DNA of 64,000 bases from NCBI GenBank assembly GCA_014652975.1, contig BMZV01000004.1, positions 124,001-188,000 of the forward strand, written 5' to 3'. This document shows, one piece after another, positions 50,420 to 62,396 of this stretch (its first letter is position 1; the number at the start of each line of letters is the position of its first letter). The notes under the pieces are model-generated. The model did not search any database. It saw only the letters and a list, made by a program, of their open reading frames with translations, and was not told the origin of the DNA. This DNA is from Kocuria marina (GTDB lineage Bacteria; Actinomycetota; Actinomycetes; Actinomycetales; Micrococcaceae). Both the position numbers and the translations under genes were made by a program.

Positions 50420-51440
50420 CGGGTGGATGATGTTTCACCGGAACAGTCTGCTCACCTTGGAGGGCCGCCGCCGACTGATTGAGCGCTGCCAGACGCGGCC
50501 GATTTCACACGTCGCGGCCGAGATGGGCCTATCTCGTGCCACGGCCTCGAAATGGGTCAATCGGCACCGAGCCTTCGGCGACGAGGGTCTGCTCGACCGC
50601 TCCTCGAGGCCATTGCGGCAGCCGACCGCCACGTCGGGTGCGGTCGTCCGGCGGGTCGAGTGGTTGCGCCGCGAGCACAAATGGTCGGCATCTCGCATCG
50701 CTTTTGAACTTGAGCGGGAAGGGGTCTGCCTCAGCCGCAGGACCGTGACTCGATTGCTGGGGCATCTCGGATTGAGCCACCGGCGGTTCATCGACCCGAC
50801 CGGCGAGACAAACCGCGAACCGCAGCGCATCATTGCCGAGCGACCCGGTCACATGGTCCACATCGACGTGAAGAAGGTCGGCCGGATCCCGGACGGTGGC
50901 GGCTGGCGCATTCACAGCAAGGGTAGCCCCCCAAGCCAAAGCGGTCGACCGCGCGAAGCGGCGCGGATCGCGGGCTGGATACGTCTACCTGCATTCCGCG
51001 ATCGACGGCTACTCGCGACTGGCGTACACGGAAGCCCCCCCCACGATGAGAAGGGCATCACCGCAGTTGAGTTCCTGGCCAGAGCCCGCGACTGGTTCGC
51101 CGCCCACGGCATCGTCGCCATCGAACGGATCGTGACCGACAACGGAGCCTGCTATCGCTCGCAGGCATTCGCTGCCGCTCTCGACGGCAGCCGACATCAG
51201 CGCATCACGCCCTACACGCCGCGGCACAACGGCAAGATCGAACGCTACAACCGCATCCTCGCCGAGGATTTCCTCTACGCCCAAGCCTGGTCCTCAGAAC
51301 AGCAACGCCGAGACGGGCTGCTCACCTGGAACCTGCACTACAACTACCACCGACCCCACAGCGCACACGACGGTCGCCCGCCAGCATCCGCGACACCGTT
51401 ACGCGTCAACAACGTCCTGGCCTCCTACAGCTAGTCCGGC
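50420..51440 (+). mobile_element. IS481-family element, degenerate
   Basis: The transposase region described below marks an IS481-type insertion sequence. I could not identify terminal inverted repeats or a target duplication, so the limits are approximate. It begins eight bases after the MerR gene. Confidence 0.6.
50427..51434 (+). pseudogene. IS481-family transposase, probably inactive (two frameshifts)
   Basis: The 335-codon frame (MMFHRNSLLTLEG...) encodes an IS481 transposase with helix-turn-helix and RNase H-fold motifs: HIDVKKVGRIPDG (first Asp), VTDNGACY (second Asp) and HNGKIERYNR (catalytic Glu). Between two C runs, CCCCCC at 50927-50932 and CCCCCCCC at 51035-51042, the family sequence QAKAVDRAKRRGSRAGYVYL and HSAIDGYSRLAYTEA lies in the +1 frame, so the main frame has an extra C and then two further extra Cs. 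The net frame is restored, but about 37 residues of the catalytic fold are garbled. Confidence 0.8.
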
Positions 51441-51577
51441 CGAGCTGGTCGCCGCGACGTGACTGAGAGACTTGGTCCTTTGCAGCACGAGCTCCGTGCG
51501 GGGCCAACGGCGCAAGTTGAGAATGAGCGTGCGATCCGCCCGCCTTAAGGTGACGCCACCGATGGAAGGAGGGAAGA

Positions 51578-51956
51578 GTGGCCAAGCACCTGTTTCTGCC
51601 TAAGACCCACCCCCCTCTCTCGCTTTTCTCGACGAAACAGGCTCGATCTCCCGAGACGGATTCTTCGCTGTCAGCCTTCTCCTTCACCCGGGCCTCCCCG
51701 GGTTCTGCGCAGCATGCAGAAGTACCGAGACCGAACCCACGACTACGGCAAGTTCCACCTCACGGATCTCACCCAGGGCGCCCTCAATACTTACGAGGGC
51801 TTCGTGGACACCGTCTTGGCCGACAGCGACTTCCGTTTCTTCTGTTGCGTCGCTGCTCGAGATCCTGCCGACCCGGTGGCACCGTTCGCAGATCCGTGGA
51901 CGGCCTACCTGAAGCTGTTCGAACGGTTACTCATAGGGGCGATCCGACCGGGATAA
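51578..51956 (+). pseudogene. Fragments of a DUF3800 gene
   Basis: After a strong GGAAGGAGGG site, GTG 51578 reads VAKHLFLPK, which recalls the MAKHLFLDESG start of DUF3800 proteins. From ATG 51714, in another frame, follows the conserved middle region (YGKFHLTDLTQGALNTYEGF to LADSDFRFFCC, then DPWTAYLKLFERLLIGAIRPG), ending abruptly at TAA. An internal deletion with frameshift and loss of the C-terminal half explain this. DUF3800 proteins have an RNase H-like fold and are often on mobile DNA. The fragments are recognised by motif memory, not search. Confidence 0.5.
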
Positions 51957-52168
51957 ATAACGTCTCACAGCGGGACTCGCCGGTTCCCGGTCGCCCAAGG
52001 CCCTGCTCGCAAACCATGTCGCCCAACGATGTGGTGTGCCCGATTTCCTGACCGAGAGGAAGACTGCGTGCCTCGGCTTGAGGATGTATGACCATGCCTC
52101 CCAGCCCGGCATCGCTGGGCCCGATGTCGGGGAGTAAAATGACTATGTACCGGGTGTGGGCCTCCGGC
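51957..52168. other. 212-base gap at the right edge of the accessory patch
   Basis: It contains no convincing gene. An imperfect hairpin (ACCGGG near 52150 with CCCGGT near 52178) is followed by TTTT-type sequence on the plus strand and sits at the end of the DUF2304 gene on the minus strand. Confidence 0.4.
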
Positions 52169-52660
52169 CTATAGCCCGGTATTTTCTTGCTGTGCGGAAC
52201 CCGGCCCAGCGGCGTTGTGCCCGGACGAGTACCCCGACGATGGCGCCTCCACCGGCCGACCCAGCGGCGAGGTGTGGCGGAAGGCGCGCACCGAGCGGCG
52301 CTCGCCGTGGGCAGTGTCGGGCTCCCAGGGCTTCTCGGTCTCCGAGATGGCGATGTGCCGGGCGATGCGGGTGAGCTTGACCTCCTCCGCACGGCGGTGC
52401 TGCGCTGTGGTGTACTGCGTGACCATGAACAGCACCACGAGCGCGTAGAGCACCAGGTCCGTACCACGGCCGATGCCCAGGAACCGCGCGACGTTCGTGA
52501 CGAGGTCCGGGACCAGGATCGAGATGGCCGCGAAGACGAAGAACGCGACGGCCGCGAGCCGGCGGATCGCCTGGTGCTTGGCGTTGGCCCCGCCGCGCAC
52601 GAGCGTGAGCGCACCGTACGCCACGGCGAGGATGAGGACGATCTGGACCACGATGGTCAT
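52169..52660 (-). CDS. DUF2304 membrane protein
   Basis: The 163-residue protein has three hydrophobic segments (about 3-20, 34-52, 66-82) typical of DUF2304, a small membrane family found beside GT2 glycosyltransferases of polyprenyl-phosphate type. The C-terminal third is polar, disordered and variable. It begins 14 bases after the neighbouring glycosyltransferase stop, so the two are one unit and the pair is likely a membrane-bound glycosyl-phosphate-lipid synthase. Confidence 0.82.
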   Translation of the reverse strand: MTIVVQIVLILAVAYGALTLVRGGANAKHQAIRRLAAVAFFVFAAISILVPDLVTNVARFLGIGRGTDLVLYALVVLFMVTQYTTAQHRRAEEVKLTRIARHIAISETEKPWEPDTAHGERRSVRAFRHTSPLGRPVEAPSSGYSSGHNAAGPGSAQQENTGL

Positions 52661-52673
52661 GTGGGGGCTCCCG

Positions 52674-53339
52674 CTACTTCACGAACAGTTCGGTCAGGAT
52701 GTTCACACCGTTGAGCAGAGACTGGCCCTTGCCCTTGGAGTACTCCGTGTAGATGATCTCCACCGGGTGCTCGACCCACCGGGGCTGGATCTGCGCGAAC
52801 TGGTTGACGATCTCGGAGGCGTGGGCCATGCGGTTCTGCTTGAGTTGGATCTTGCCCAGGGTCCCCCGGTCGATGGCCCGCAACCCGTTGTGGGCGTCGG
52901 AGAGGTCCATCCCGCTCGTGAACTTGGACACGAACGCCGCGGTGCGCAATACGAGGCGTTTTAGCGGTGAGACCTGCGTGCGGTCGTCCAGGAACCGGGA
53001 GCCCAGGACCACCTCGGCCTCACCGGAGCGGATGCGCTGAACCATGTCGTACGCGTCGATCACCCGGTGCTGGCCGTCGGAGTCGAACGTGACCACGCAG
53101 TCCATCTCGGGGTCCTGCAGCGCGTACTCGAAACCCGTCTGCAGGGCGGCACCCTGACCGAGGTTGATGGGGTGCTGGACCACCACGGCGCCGGCCTCGC
53201 GGCAGATCCGTGCGGAGTCGTCACGGGAGCCGTCGTCCACGCACACCACATGCGGGAACGTCCGGCGGAGGTTCTCCAGAACCTCCCCCACCACCTGGGC
53301 CTCGTTGTACACGGGCATCACAATCCACGCTCGACTCAC
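52674..53339 (-). CDS. Glycosyltransferase family 2, polyprenyl-phosphate type
   Basis: The 221-residue protein starts VSRAWIVMPVYNEAQVV and has the GT-A motifs VCVDDGSRDDS and CVVTFDSDGQH (metal-binding DSD) and the membrane-adjacent DAHNGLRAI region. GTG 53339 is used because the N-terminal strand begins there. It is of dolichyl-phosphate mannosyltransferase size and pairs with DUF2304. It is divergent from a large membrane protein, with about 200 bases between. The donor sugar is unknown. Confidence 0.88.
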   Translation of the reverse strand: MSRAWIVMPVYNEAQVVGEVLENLRRTFPHVVCVDDGSRDDSARICREAGAVVVQHPINLGQGAALQTGFEYALQDPEMDCVVTFDSDGQHRVIDAYDMVQRIRSGEAEVVLGSRFLDDRTQVSPLKRLVLRTAAFVSKFTSGMDLSDAHNGLRAIDRGTLGKIQLKQNRMAHASEIVNQFAQIQPRWVEHPVEIIYTEYSKGKGQSLLNGVNILTELFVK

Positions 53340-53541
53340 CCGACCATTGTTCCATAGCGCGACCGAGCCACAGGCGTGCCGGCGCCGTCCCAGCAGGGCG
53401 TCTGCGGGGAGCCTCGCTGGCGTCTCCGACTTCCCCGGCGGGCGGGCACCGCCCGATTGCACCCTGTGGGGTGTGCACGAGCCCCCGCCAGCCCCGTCCA
53501 CTAAACTTCCCACGTACCCCGCCCCGTTGACATCTGGAGTC

Positions 53542-55575
53542 ATGGATCCCTTGAGCTGGCCAGAAGCACTTCCCCCGTACGCTCTCGTAGCACTCCTCGT
53601 GGTCCTCCCTGGCACGCTGCTCAGCGTGGCCCTGGGGTTGCGGGGGCTCGCCCGATGGGCGTCGGTGGTGCCGCTTTCCGTGGCCGGCTTCTCCGTCTCC
53701 GCCGTCATCTTTGGTTTCGCGGGCGTGCCGTGGAACCCACTCACGGCGTCCGCGGCGTTCGTGGTCGCGGCCGTTATCCTGTGGCTCGTGCTGTGGCCCT
53801 CACGACGCCGCCGCACCGGTCCGTGGGCCGGGACCGTCCCGCTGCGGGAACGGATCAATAGCTCCGCCGTGGCCGTGGTGTGCGGTGCGGTGCTGGGGAT
53901 CGGGATCGTGGTGCAGCGACTGCACCTGATCATGCAGCGCCCCGATGCCATCTCTCAGACCTACGACGCGAACTTCCACTACAACGCGGTGCGCTACATC
54001 GAGGACACCGGGTCCGCGTCCTCCCTGACCCTGGGTGGGTTGGGCGTCGTGGAACCAAGCTTCTACCCGGCGGCGTGGCACAACACAGTGGCGTTCGTGG
54101 CCCAGGTCGCCGACCTGCCCGTGGCGCTCACGGCGAATGCCATGACCATGATCGTGTGCGGCATGGTGTGGGTGCTGGGGAGCCTGTACTTCACCACCCG
54201 GCTGCTGGGTTCGCGTCCCGCCGTGGCGGTGGCCACGGGGCTGATGGCATCCAGTTTCCCCGCGTTCCCGTACCTGCTGAGCTTCTACGGCAACCTGTAC
54301 CCCAACACGCTCTCCATCGCCATGCTGCCCCTGTGGCTGGGTCTGCTCGCGGATGCCCTGGGGCTGTCCCGGGAGCCCTACCTGCGCTCGAAACTCGCCC
54401 TGTGGCTGACCCTGCTCGCGGTCACCGGCGCCATGGGTCTCGCCCACCCCTCCACCGTGGTGGTGGGTCTCGCGCTGCTGTGGATCATGCTCGTGACCGC
54501 GTGGTGGCGCACGGTGCGCCGGACCCGCCCGTGGTGGATCAAGGTCCTCGGGGCCGTGGGTCTTGTGGCGATGCCCGCGGTGCTGCAGCAGATCTGGTTC
54601 GCCGCGCGCGCCTCGCAGACCGCGTCCTCGTGGCGGCCCCACGTCACCGAGGCGCAGGCCCTGGGTGAGGCCCTCGCGACCGTGCACCCGGACGCCCCCC
54701 ACCTACCGTGGGTCCTGGTCCTGCTGGTCCTCGTGGGCGCGGGGAGCCTGCTGCGCCACACCTCCCGCTGGGTGGTGGGAGCATGGTTGTTCCTCGTGTG
54801 GCTCTACGTCCTGGTGGCCGCCTCGCGGGACTACTCCTTCCGCTACGACTGGACCGGTGTCTGGTACAACGACTCTCACCGGATCCTGGCGTTGATCCCC
54901 GTGGTCGCGGTGCCGCTGGCCACCGCGGGTGCCGTGGCGATCCTGCACTGGATCGTCTCCCACGTGCGCCAGACCCTCGGCCGGGCCGCGCGCAGCCGCC
55001 GGGCCTCCCCCGCCGTGCGGGACACCGCCGCTCGGATCCGGCCCGTGGTGCGTTCCCGCGGCGCGGCCGTGGTGGGCGGGGTGCTCGCCGTGGTCGTCGG
55101 GTGGATGCTGATCCAGACGCAACCCATGACCGACATCGTGGAGTACGGCAAGACGGAGTACGCGAGCGGGGTCGACTACCAGTTGCTGACCCCGGAGGAG
55201 CTGCAGCTTCTGCACGAGCTACCCGAGTACGTTCCCCCGGGAGCCACGGTGTACGGCAATCCCCTGACCGGGACCTCCCAGGCCTACTCGGTCGCGGGCG
55301 TGGACGTGCTGATCCCGCACAACGGCCTGATCGCGGACAAGGACGTCTCCACGATCGTCCACCACCTGGACGAGCTCACGACCGATCCCGCGGTGTGCCC
55401 CGCGCTGCGCCGCCACCACGTCCAGTTCGTCCTGGACTTCGGCACGCAACAGGTCAACCCGTTCGCGTACTTCGACACGAGCGGCTACTCCGAGCTCACA
55501 CCCGAGAACGGGTTCGAGTTGATCGCCCAGACCGGTCCCGAGGCCAAGCTGTACGAGATCACCGGTTGCGACTGA
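53542..55575 (+). CDS. DUF6541-like multi-pass membrane protein
   Basis: The 677-residue protein from ATG 53542 (MDPLSWPEALPPYALV) has about 14 hydrophobic helices followed by a C-terminal extracytoplasmic domain of about 150 residues (TPEELQLLHELPEYVPPGATVYG through EITGCD). The layout resembles GT-C-type sugar transferases; the conserved YDANFHYN loop after the early helices resembles the acidic catalytic loop of that class. Many relatives in actinobacteria are annotated DUF6541. It lies in the polysaccharide region and is convergent with wzt across a bidirectional terminator. Confidence 0.8.
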   Translation: MDPLSWPEALPPYALVALLVVLPGTLLSVALGLRGLARWASVVPLSVAGFSVSAVIFGFAGVPWNPLTASAAFVVAAVILWLVLWPSRRRRTGPWAGTVPLRERINSSAVAVVCGAVLGIGIVVQRLHLIMQRPDAISQTYDANFHYNAVRYIEDTGSASSLTLGGLGVVEPSFYPAAWHNTVAFVAQVADLPVALTANAMTMIVCGMVWVLGSLYFTTRLLGSRPAVAVATGLMASSFPAFPYLLSFYGNLYPNTLSIAMLPLWLGLLADALGLSREPYLRSKLALWLTLLAVTGAMGLAHPSTVVVGLALLWIMLVTAWWRTVRRTRPWWIKVLGAVGLVAMPAVLQQIWFAARASQTASSWRPHVTEAQALGEALATVHPDAPHLPWVLVLLVLVGAGSLLRHTSRWVVGAWLFLVWLYVLVAASRDYSFRYDWTGVWYNDSHRILALIPVVAVPLATAGAVAILHWIVSHVRQTLGRAARSRRASPAVRDTAARIRPVVRSRGAAVVGGVLAVVVGWMLIQTQPMTDIVEYGKTEYASGVDYQLLTPEELQLLHELPEYVPPGATVYGNPLTGTSQAYSVAGVDVLIPHNGLIADKDVSTIVHHLDELTTDPAVCPALRRHHVQFVLDFGTQQVNPFAYFDTSGYSELTPENGFELIAQTGPEAKLYEITGCD

Positions 55576-55580
55576 GCGGC

Positions 55581-55644
55581 CCTTCGGCACACGACGACGC
55601 CGCCGCGAGACAGGAAATCTCGCGGCGACGGCGTCGTCCGAAGG
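55581..55644. terminator. Long bidirectional terminator, DUF6541-like gene and wzt
   Basis: ACGACGACGCCGCCGCGAGA (55591-55610) pairs with TCTCGCGGCGACGGCGTCGT (55618-55637) with mismatches, extended outside by CCTTCGG/CCGAAGG. It lies between two convergent genes. Confidence 0.65.
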
Positions 55645-55663
55645 TCGGGAAGCGGGGGCGGGC

Positions 55664-56590
55664 TCAGCCGGCCAGGGGCCCGTCCAGGTCCGGATCGTAC
55701 TGGGGCACGAACTCTTCGCCACGCTCGGCGGCCTCGCGGGCCTGCCACTCGCGTTTGCGGCGCTTGTCCTCCAGAGCGCGCGCGAGGCCTTCCGCGTGCT
55801 CGCGGCGCACCTCCTCCTCCGGCTGGTTGCGCATGTGGGCGACGGCGCCGTAGACGTTGCCGTCGAAGACCTTGTTGCCGTGGTCCATCACGATCCCGCG
55901 CTCGCAGATGTCCATCACGAGGTTGAGGTCGTGGCTGACCACCACGAGGGTCTTGCCCCGGCGTACGAGGTCCTTGATCCGACCGATGCACTTCTTCTGG
56001 AACGGCTCGTCCCCCACGGAGAGGATCTCGTCCACCAGGAACACCTCGGGGTCCGTGTGGATGGCCACGGAGAACGCGAGGCGCAAGTACATGCCGGAGC
56101 TGTAGAACTTGACCTCGGTGTCGATGAACTCGGCGATCTCGGAGAAGGCCACGATGTCGTCGAACTTAGCGTCGATCTCCGCCTTGTCCATCCCCAAGAT
56201 GGCACCGTTGAGGTAGACGTTGTCGCGGCCCGTGAGGTCCGGGTGAAAACCCGCACCCACCTCGATGAGCCCCGCGACGCGCTCCCGCGTGAGCACCTCC
56301 CCAGAGTCGGGGTTCATGACCCCGGAGATCATCTTCAGGGTCGTGGACTTGCCCGAACCGTTGAAGCCCAGCAGCGCCACGGTTTCGCCGTCGTAGACGT
56401 CGAACGAGACGTCGTTGAGTGCCGTGAACTTGGCCGTGAGGTCCCCCTTGCGGCCCTTCACGAGCCACACGAAGGCCTCCTTCATGGAGCGGGTGTGGCG
56501 CAGCACGAACTCCTTGGTCATGTGCCTGACCCGAATGGCGACGTCCGCCTCGGTGCGCTCGGGGGTGTGCGGCGTGACTGAACTAGACAT
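55664..56590 (-). CDS. wzt: Polysaccharide ABC exporter ATPase (Wzt/RfbE-like)
   Basis: The 308-residue ATPase has Walker A GFNGSGKST (75-83), Walker B VFLVDEILSVGD and the wzt-typical YSSGMYLRLAFS signature. It pairs with the Wzm permease; the mycobacterial pair Rv3781/Rv3783 exports arabinogalactan galactan across the membrane. A basic/acidic C-terminal tail (EEEVRREHAEGLARALEDKR) replaces a carbohydrate-binding domain. Three bases separate it from the wzm stop. Confidence 0.92.
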   Translation of the reverse strand: MSSSVTPHTPERTEADVAIRVRHMTKEFVLRHTRSMKEAFVWLVKGRKGDLTAKFTALNDVSFDVYDGETVALLGFNGSGKSTTLKMISGVMNPDSGEVLTRERVAGLIEVGAGFHPDLTGRDNVYLNGAILGMDKAEIDAKFDDIVAFSEIAEFIDTEVKFYSSGMYLRLAFSVAIHTDPEVFLVDEILSVGDEPFQKKCIGRIKDLVRRGKTLVVVSHDLNLVMDICERGIVMDHGNKVFDGNVYGAVAHMRNQPEEEVRREHAEGLARALEDKRRKREWQAREAAERGEEFVPQYDPDLDGPLAG

Positions 56591-56593
56591 GAT

Positions 56594-57466
56594 TCACAGC
56601 TCCTGCGCGAAGTTGCCCTCTTGGGACCGGAACAGCCGGTCCGCGATCACGAAGAGGATCAGGCTGGTGACGATGGCCAACGGGGTCCAGCCCGTCATCA
56701 GATGGGGCGGGACGTGCCAGATCTGCGGGTTGTCCGTGGTGGGGAACCAGAACCCGTAGTGGAACAGTTCCACGGCCACCGTGAGGGGGTTGACCATGTA
56801 GACGTAGTACACCCAGTCCCACAGCTTCTCCCGCACCATGGTCCACATGTAGAGCACGGGCGAGGCCCACGTGGATACCATGACGATCAGGTCCACGATG
56901 TTCTCCGCGTCCCGGAAGAACACGTTGAACGTGGTGAACAACATGCCCAGGGCCAGGGAGAACAGGGCGATGATGAGCGTCCCCACGACCACGGCCAGCA
57001 ATTGTTTGAGGTCCGGGCGCCACCCGGTCACGAAACACGCGAGCAGCAGGATGGCCAATTGCGGGACGAAGTGGATGAACGCGACCAGCAGGTTGGACAC
57101 CGGGAACAACTGCCGTGGCAGGTAGATCTTCTTGAGCAGACCACCGTTGGCCACCACCGAACGCGATGCGTTGCCGAAGACCTCACCGAACAGGTTCATC
57201 ACCACGATCCCCGAGAACAGGTAGACCGCGAAGTTCTCGATCCCCCGGTTCAGGTCCAGGAACACGCCCATGGCGATGTAGAACACCAAGAACTGCACGC
57301 CCGGCTTGAGGTAGGACCATAACAGACCCAGCACCGTGCCGCGGTACCTGATCTGGATCTCCTTGTCCACGATCAGCTTGAGCAGGAACCTGTTGGCGAA
57401 CACGTCCCGCAGGCCGCGGTCCTGCCCCGGAGGCCGCAACTGCGTCGCGGGGGCTTGCATTTCCAT
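56594..57466 (-). CDS. wzm: Polysaccharide ABC exporter permease (Wzm-like)
   Basis: The 290-residue ABC-2 permease begins MEMQAPATQLRPPGQDRG and has six helices with the family ending region VNPLTVAVELFHYGF. GGAAAGGA precedes ATG 57466. It forms the channel with Wzt for lipid-linked galactan export. It is separated from glfT2 by a terminator-like hairpin, so it may have its own promoter. Confidence 0.92.
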   Translation of the reverse strand: MEMQAPATQLRPPGQDRGLRDVFANRFLLKLIVDKEIQIRYRGTVLGLLWSYLKPGVQFLVFYIAMGVFLDLNRGIENFAVYLFSGIVVMNLFGEVFGNASRSVVANGGLLKKIYLPRQLFPVSNLLVAFIHFVPQLAILLLACFVTGWRPDLKQLLAVVVGTLIIALFSLALGMLFTTFNVFFRDAENIVDLIVMVSTWASPVLYMWTMVREKLWDWVYYVYMVNPLTVAVELFHYGFWFPTTDNPQIWHVPPHLMTGWTPLAIVTSLILFVIADRLFRSQEGNFAQEL

Positions 57467-57518
57467 CTGCCGTCCTTTCCTCGCACGGGCCGTTGTGCGC
57501 CGTGACCGGATACACGCC

Positions 57519-57550
57519 GACGCCGCACGCGGAAGTCTGCGTGCGGCGTC
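57519..57550 (-). terminator. Hairpin after the galactofuranosyltransferase gene
   Basis: GACGCCGCACGC pairs with GCGTGCGGCGTC around GGAAGTCT, 15 bases after the glfT2 stop on the minus strand. Confidence 0.6.
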
Positions 57551-57564
57551 GTGCAGGGGCCAAA

Positions 57565-60788
<3,224 letters not shown>

Positions 60789-60903
60789 CTAGCATCTTCC
60801 GCGATTCATGCACGGACATCGTCTGGCCTAAAAATACCGGACACCACCCCGTGCGCCCTGTGTGACCCGCACAGCGCCGCGCCTCATGAGCGCCGTCACA
60901 CGG

Positions 60904-60929
60904 CGGCGTCGTGCGCGGGGTGCGACGCC
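60904..60929 (-). terminator. Hairpin after the GT4 gene
   Basis: GGCGTCG (60904-60910) and CGACGCC (60923-60929), part of the recurrent hairpin family; no T run. Confidence 0.35.
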
Positions 60930-61022
60930 GCTCGGCCGCATCGGCGACGGCGCCGCAGCTCGGAGGACGGCGGGGTTCACGTACCGCGGCGCCGGGATGA
61001 CAGCGCGGCGCGCGCTCCGCGT

Positions 61023-62204
61023 TCAGCGGGCGTCCCGGGTGAAGCCGCTGAGCACCCACGCGGCGGCGGCTCGCCCCGACGCCGCGAGCGACGCGTTCTC
61101 GCGGGCCCACGTCCGACGGCGCTCACGCGCGCCCTCGCGCTCACCCGAGCGGGCGTCGTCGAGCGCGCGTTCCATGGCGTCCGCAACCGCCTCGGGGGTG
61201 AACTCCACGGGCGTTCCCAACCGGTTCTCGGACACGAGGCGGGCACCCGCGCCCACCCCGGCGTAGATGGACGGTGTGCCGCACGCGGCGGCCGCATAGA
61301 GCTTGGTGGGCTTGGAGAAGTCGTACCCGGTGTGCGGGATGACGGAGGCGAGGGCGGCCACGGCACCCCGCAGGAACGCCGCGGTGCGCGCCGGGGGCTG
61401 CACGCCGTGGAACACGACGTTGTCCGGGGCCAGCCGCGCGGCGACCTCCTGGACGCGGGTGAGGTCCGACCCGCGCCCCAGGACGTGCAGGGTCACCCCG
61501 GGGTGGCGCGGCAGGATCCGGGCGAGCGCCTCGATGAAGATGTCCATACCCTGCCATTCGGACACGGACCCCGCGTACACGAAATACGTTCCGTCCCACG
61601 GTTCGGCGGGGCCGTCCGCGGTGAAGGTGTCGGTGTCGATCCCGTTCTCGGCGAGGAACATCTTGTCCCGCCCGACCCCGGTCACGCGGCGCAGTTCCTC
61701 GCCCATCGACTCGGACACCGTGATCACACCGCCGGCGCGCCGGGCGGACACGGTCTCCGCGACGCGCATCAGCTGCGTCACCACCGAGGGGACGTCCATG
61801 TTCAGGGTCGCGGAGGTCCACACGTCCGGGTTGTACCAGATGTACGGACGACGCCGCAGTGCACTCGACAGCCATACCGCGAGTCCCGTGGTGGGGGGTG
61901 GTTCGCTCACCACGATGTCCGCGTCCATGGTGAGGAGGCGGGCGAAGGCCTGGACGTCGAAGCTCAGGTACTGGGCCACACCGCGGACGTAATCCTCGCT
62001 GTCCCGCAGAACGGGGACCCGCACGATGCGGTACGGCTCGTCCACGGTGGCCGCAGCCATGGCGCGGGGCGGGTTCGTGGTCAGGACCGTGACGTCGGCC
62101 CCCTCGGCGGCGAAGCCCCTGGCCAGGGCGGCCAGACGGAAGGACGCGGCCGCCGGTTCGGGGAGGAAGATTCGGCTGACGATGACAACCTTGCGGGGTC
62201 TCAT
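61023..62204 (-). CDS. Glycosyltransferase family 4 (WbuB-like)
   Basis: The 393-residue protein of the GT-B fold begins MRPRKVVIVSRIFLPEP and has the GT4 stretches FVYAGSVSEWQGMDIFIEA and FSKPTKLYAAAACGTPSIYAG (the EX7E-type donor-binding zone is degenerate). It probably adds a sugar to a cell-surface glycan. ATG 62204 is preferred; an in-frame GTG lies at 62228. It is divergent from the EssC-like gene. Not clearly part of the glf operon since about 240 bases separate them. Confidence 0.82.
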   Translation of the reverse strand: MRPRKVVIVSRIFLPEPAAASFRLAALARGFAAEGADVTVLTTNPPRAMAAATVDEPYRIVRVPVLRDSEDYVRGVAQYLSFDVQAFARLLTMDADIVVSEPPPTTGLAVWLSSALRRRPYIWYNPDVWTSATLNMDVPSVVTQLMRVAETVSARRAGGVITVSESMGEELRRVTGVGRDKMFLAENGIDTDTFTADGPAEPWDGTYFVYAGSVSEWQGMDIFIEALARILPRHPGVTLHVLGRGSDLTRVQEVAARLAPDNVVFHGVQPPARTAAFLRGAVAALASVIPHTGYDFSKPTKLYAAAACGTPSIYAGVGAGARLVSENRLGTPVEFTPEAVADAMERALDDARSGEREGARERRRTWARENASLAASGRAAAAWVLSGFTRDAR

Positions 62205-62396
62205 GGCCTTTACTGTCTCATGATTCACGCCCCAATCCGGACCGCGTCCACGGCGCGTGCATGGGCGTTCGGTGGGAAGATCGGCCCGCGGTGAGCCCAC
62301 TGCACGAGCGAGCCCTTGTACTCCCCCGCGCCGCGCGGATCCACACGGCGGGACGTGTCCTCGCCGCGGGCGGTCACCGGCGGGTGAAGTGCTGTC

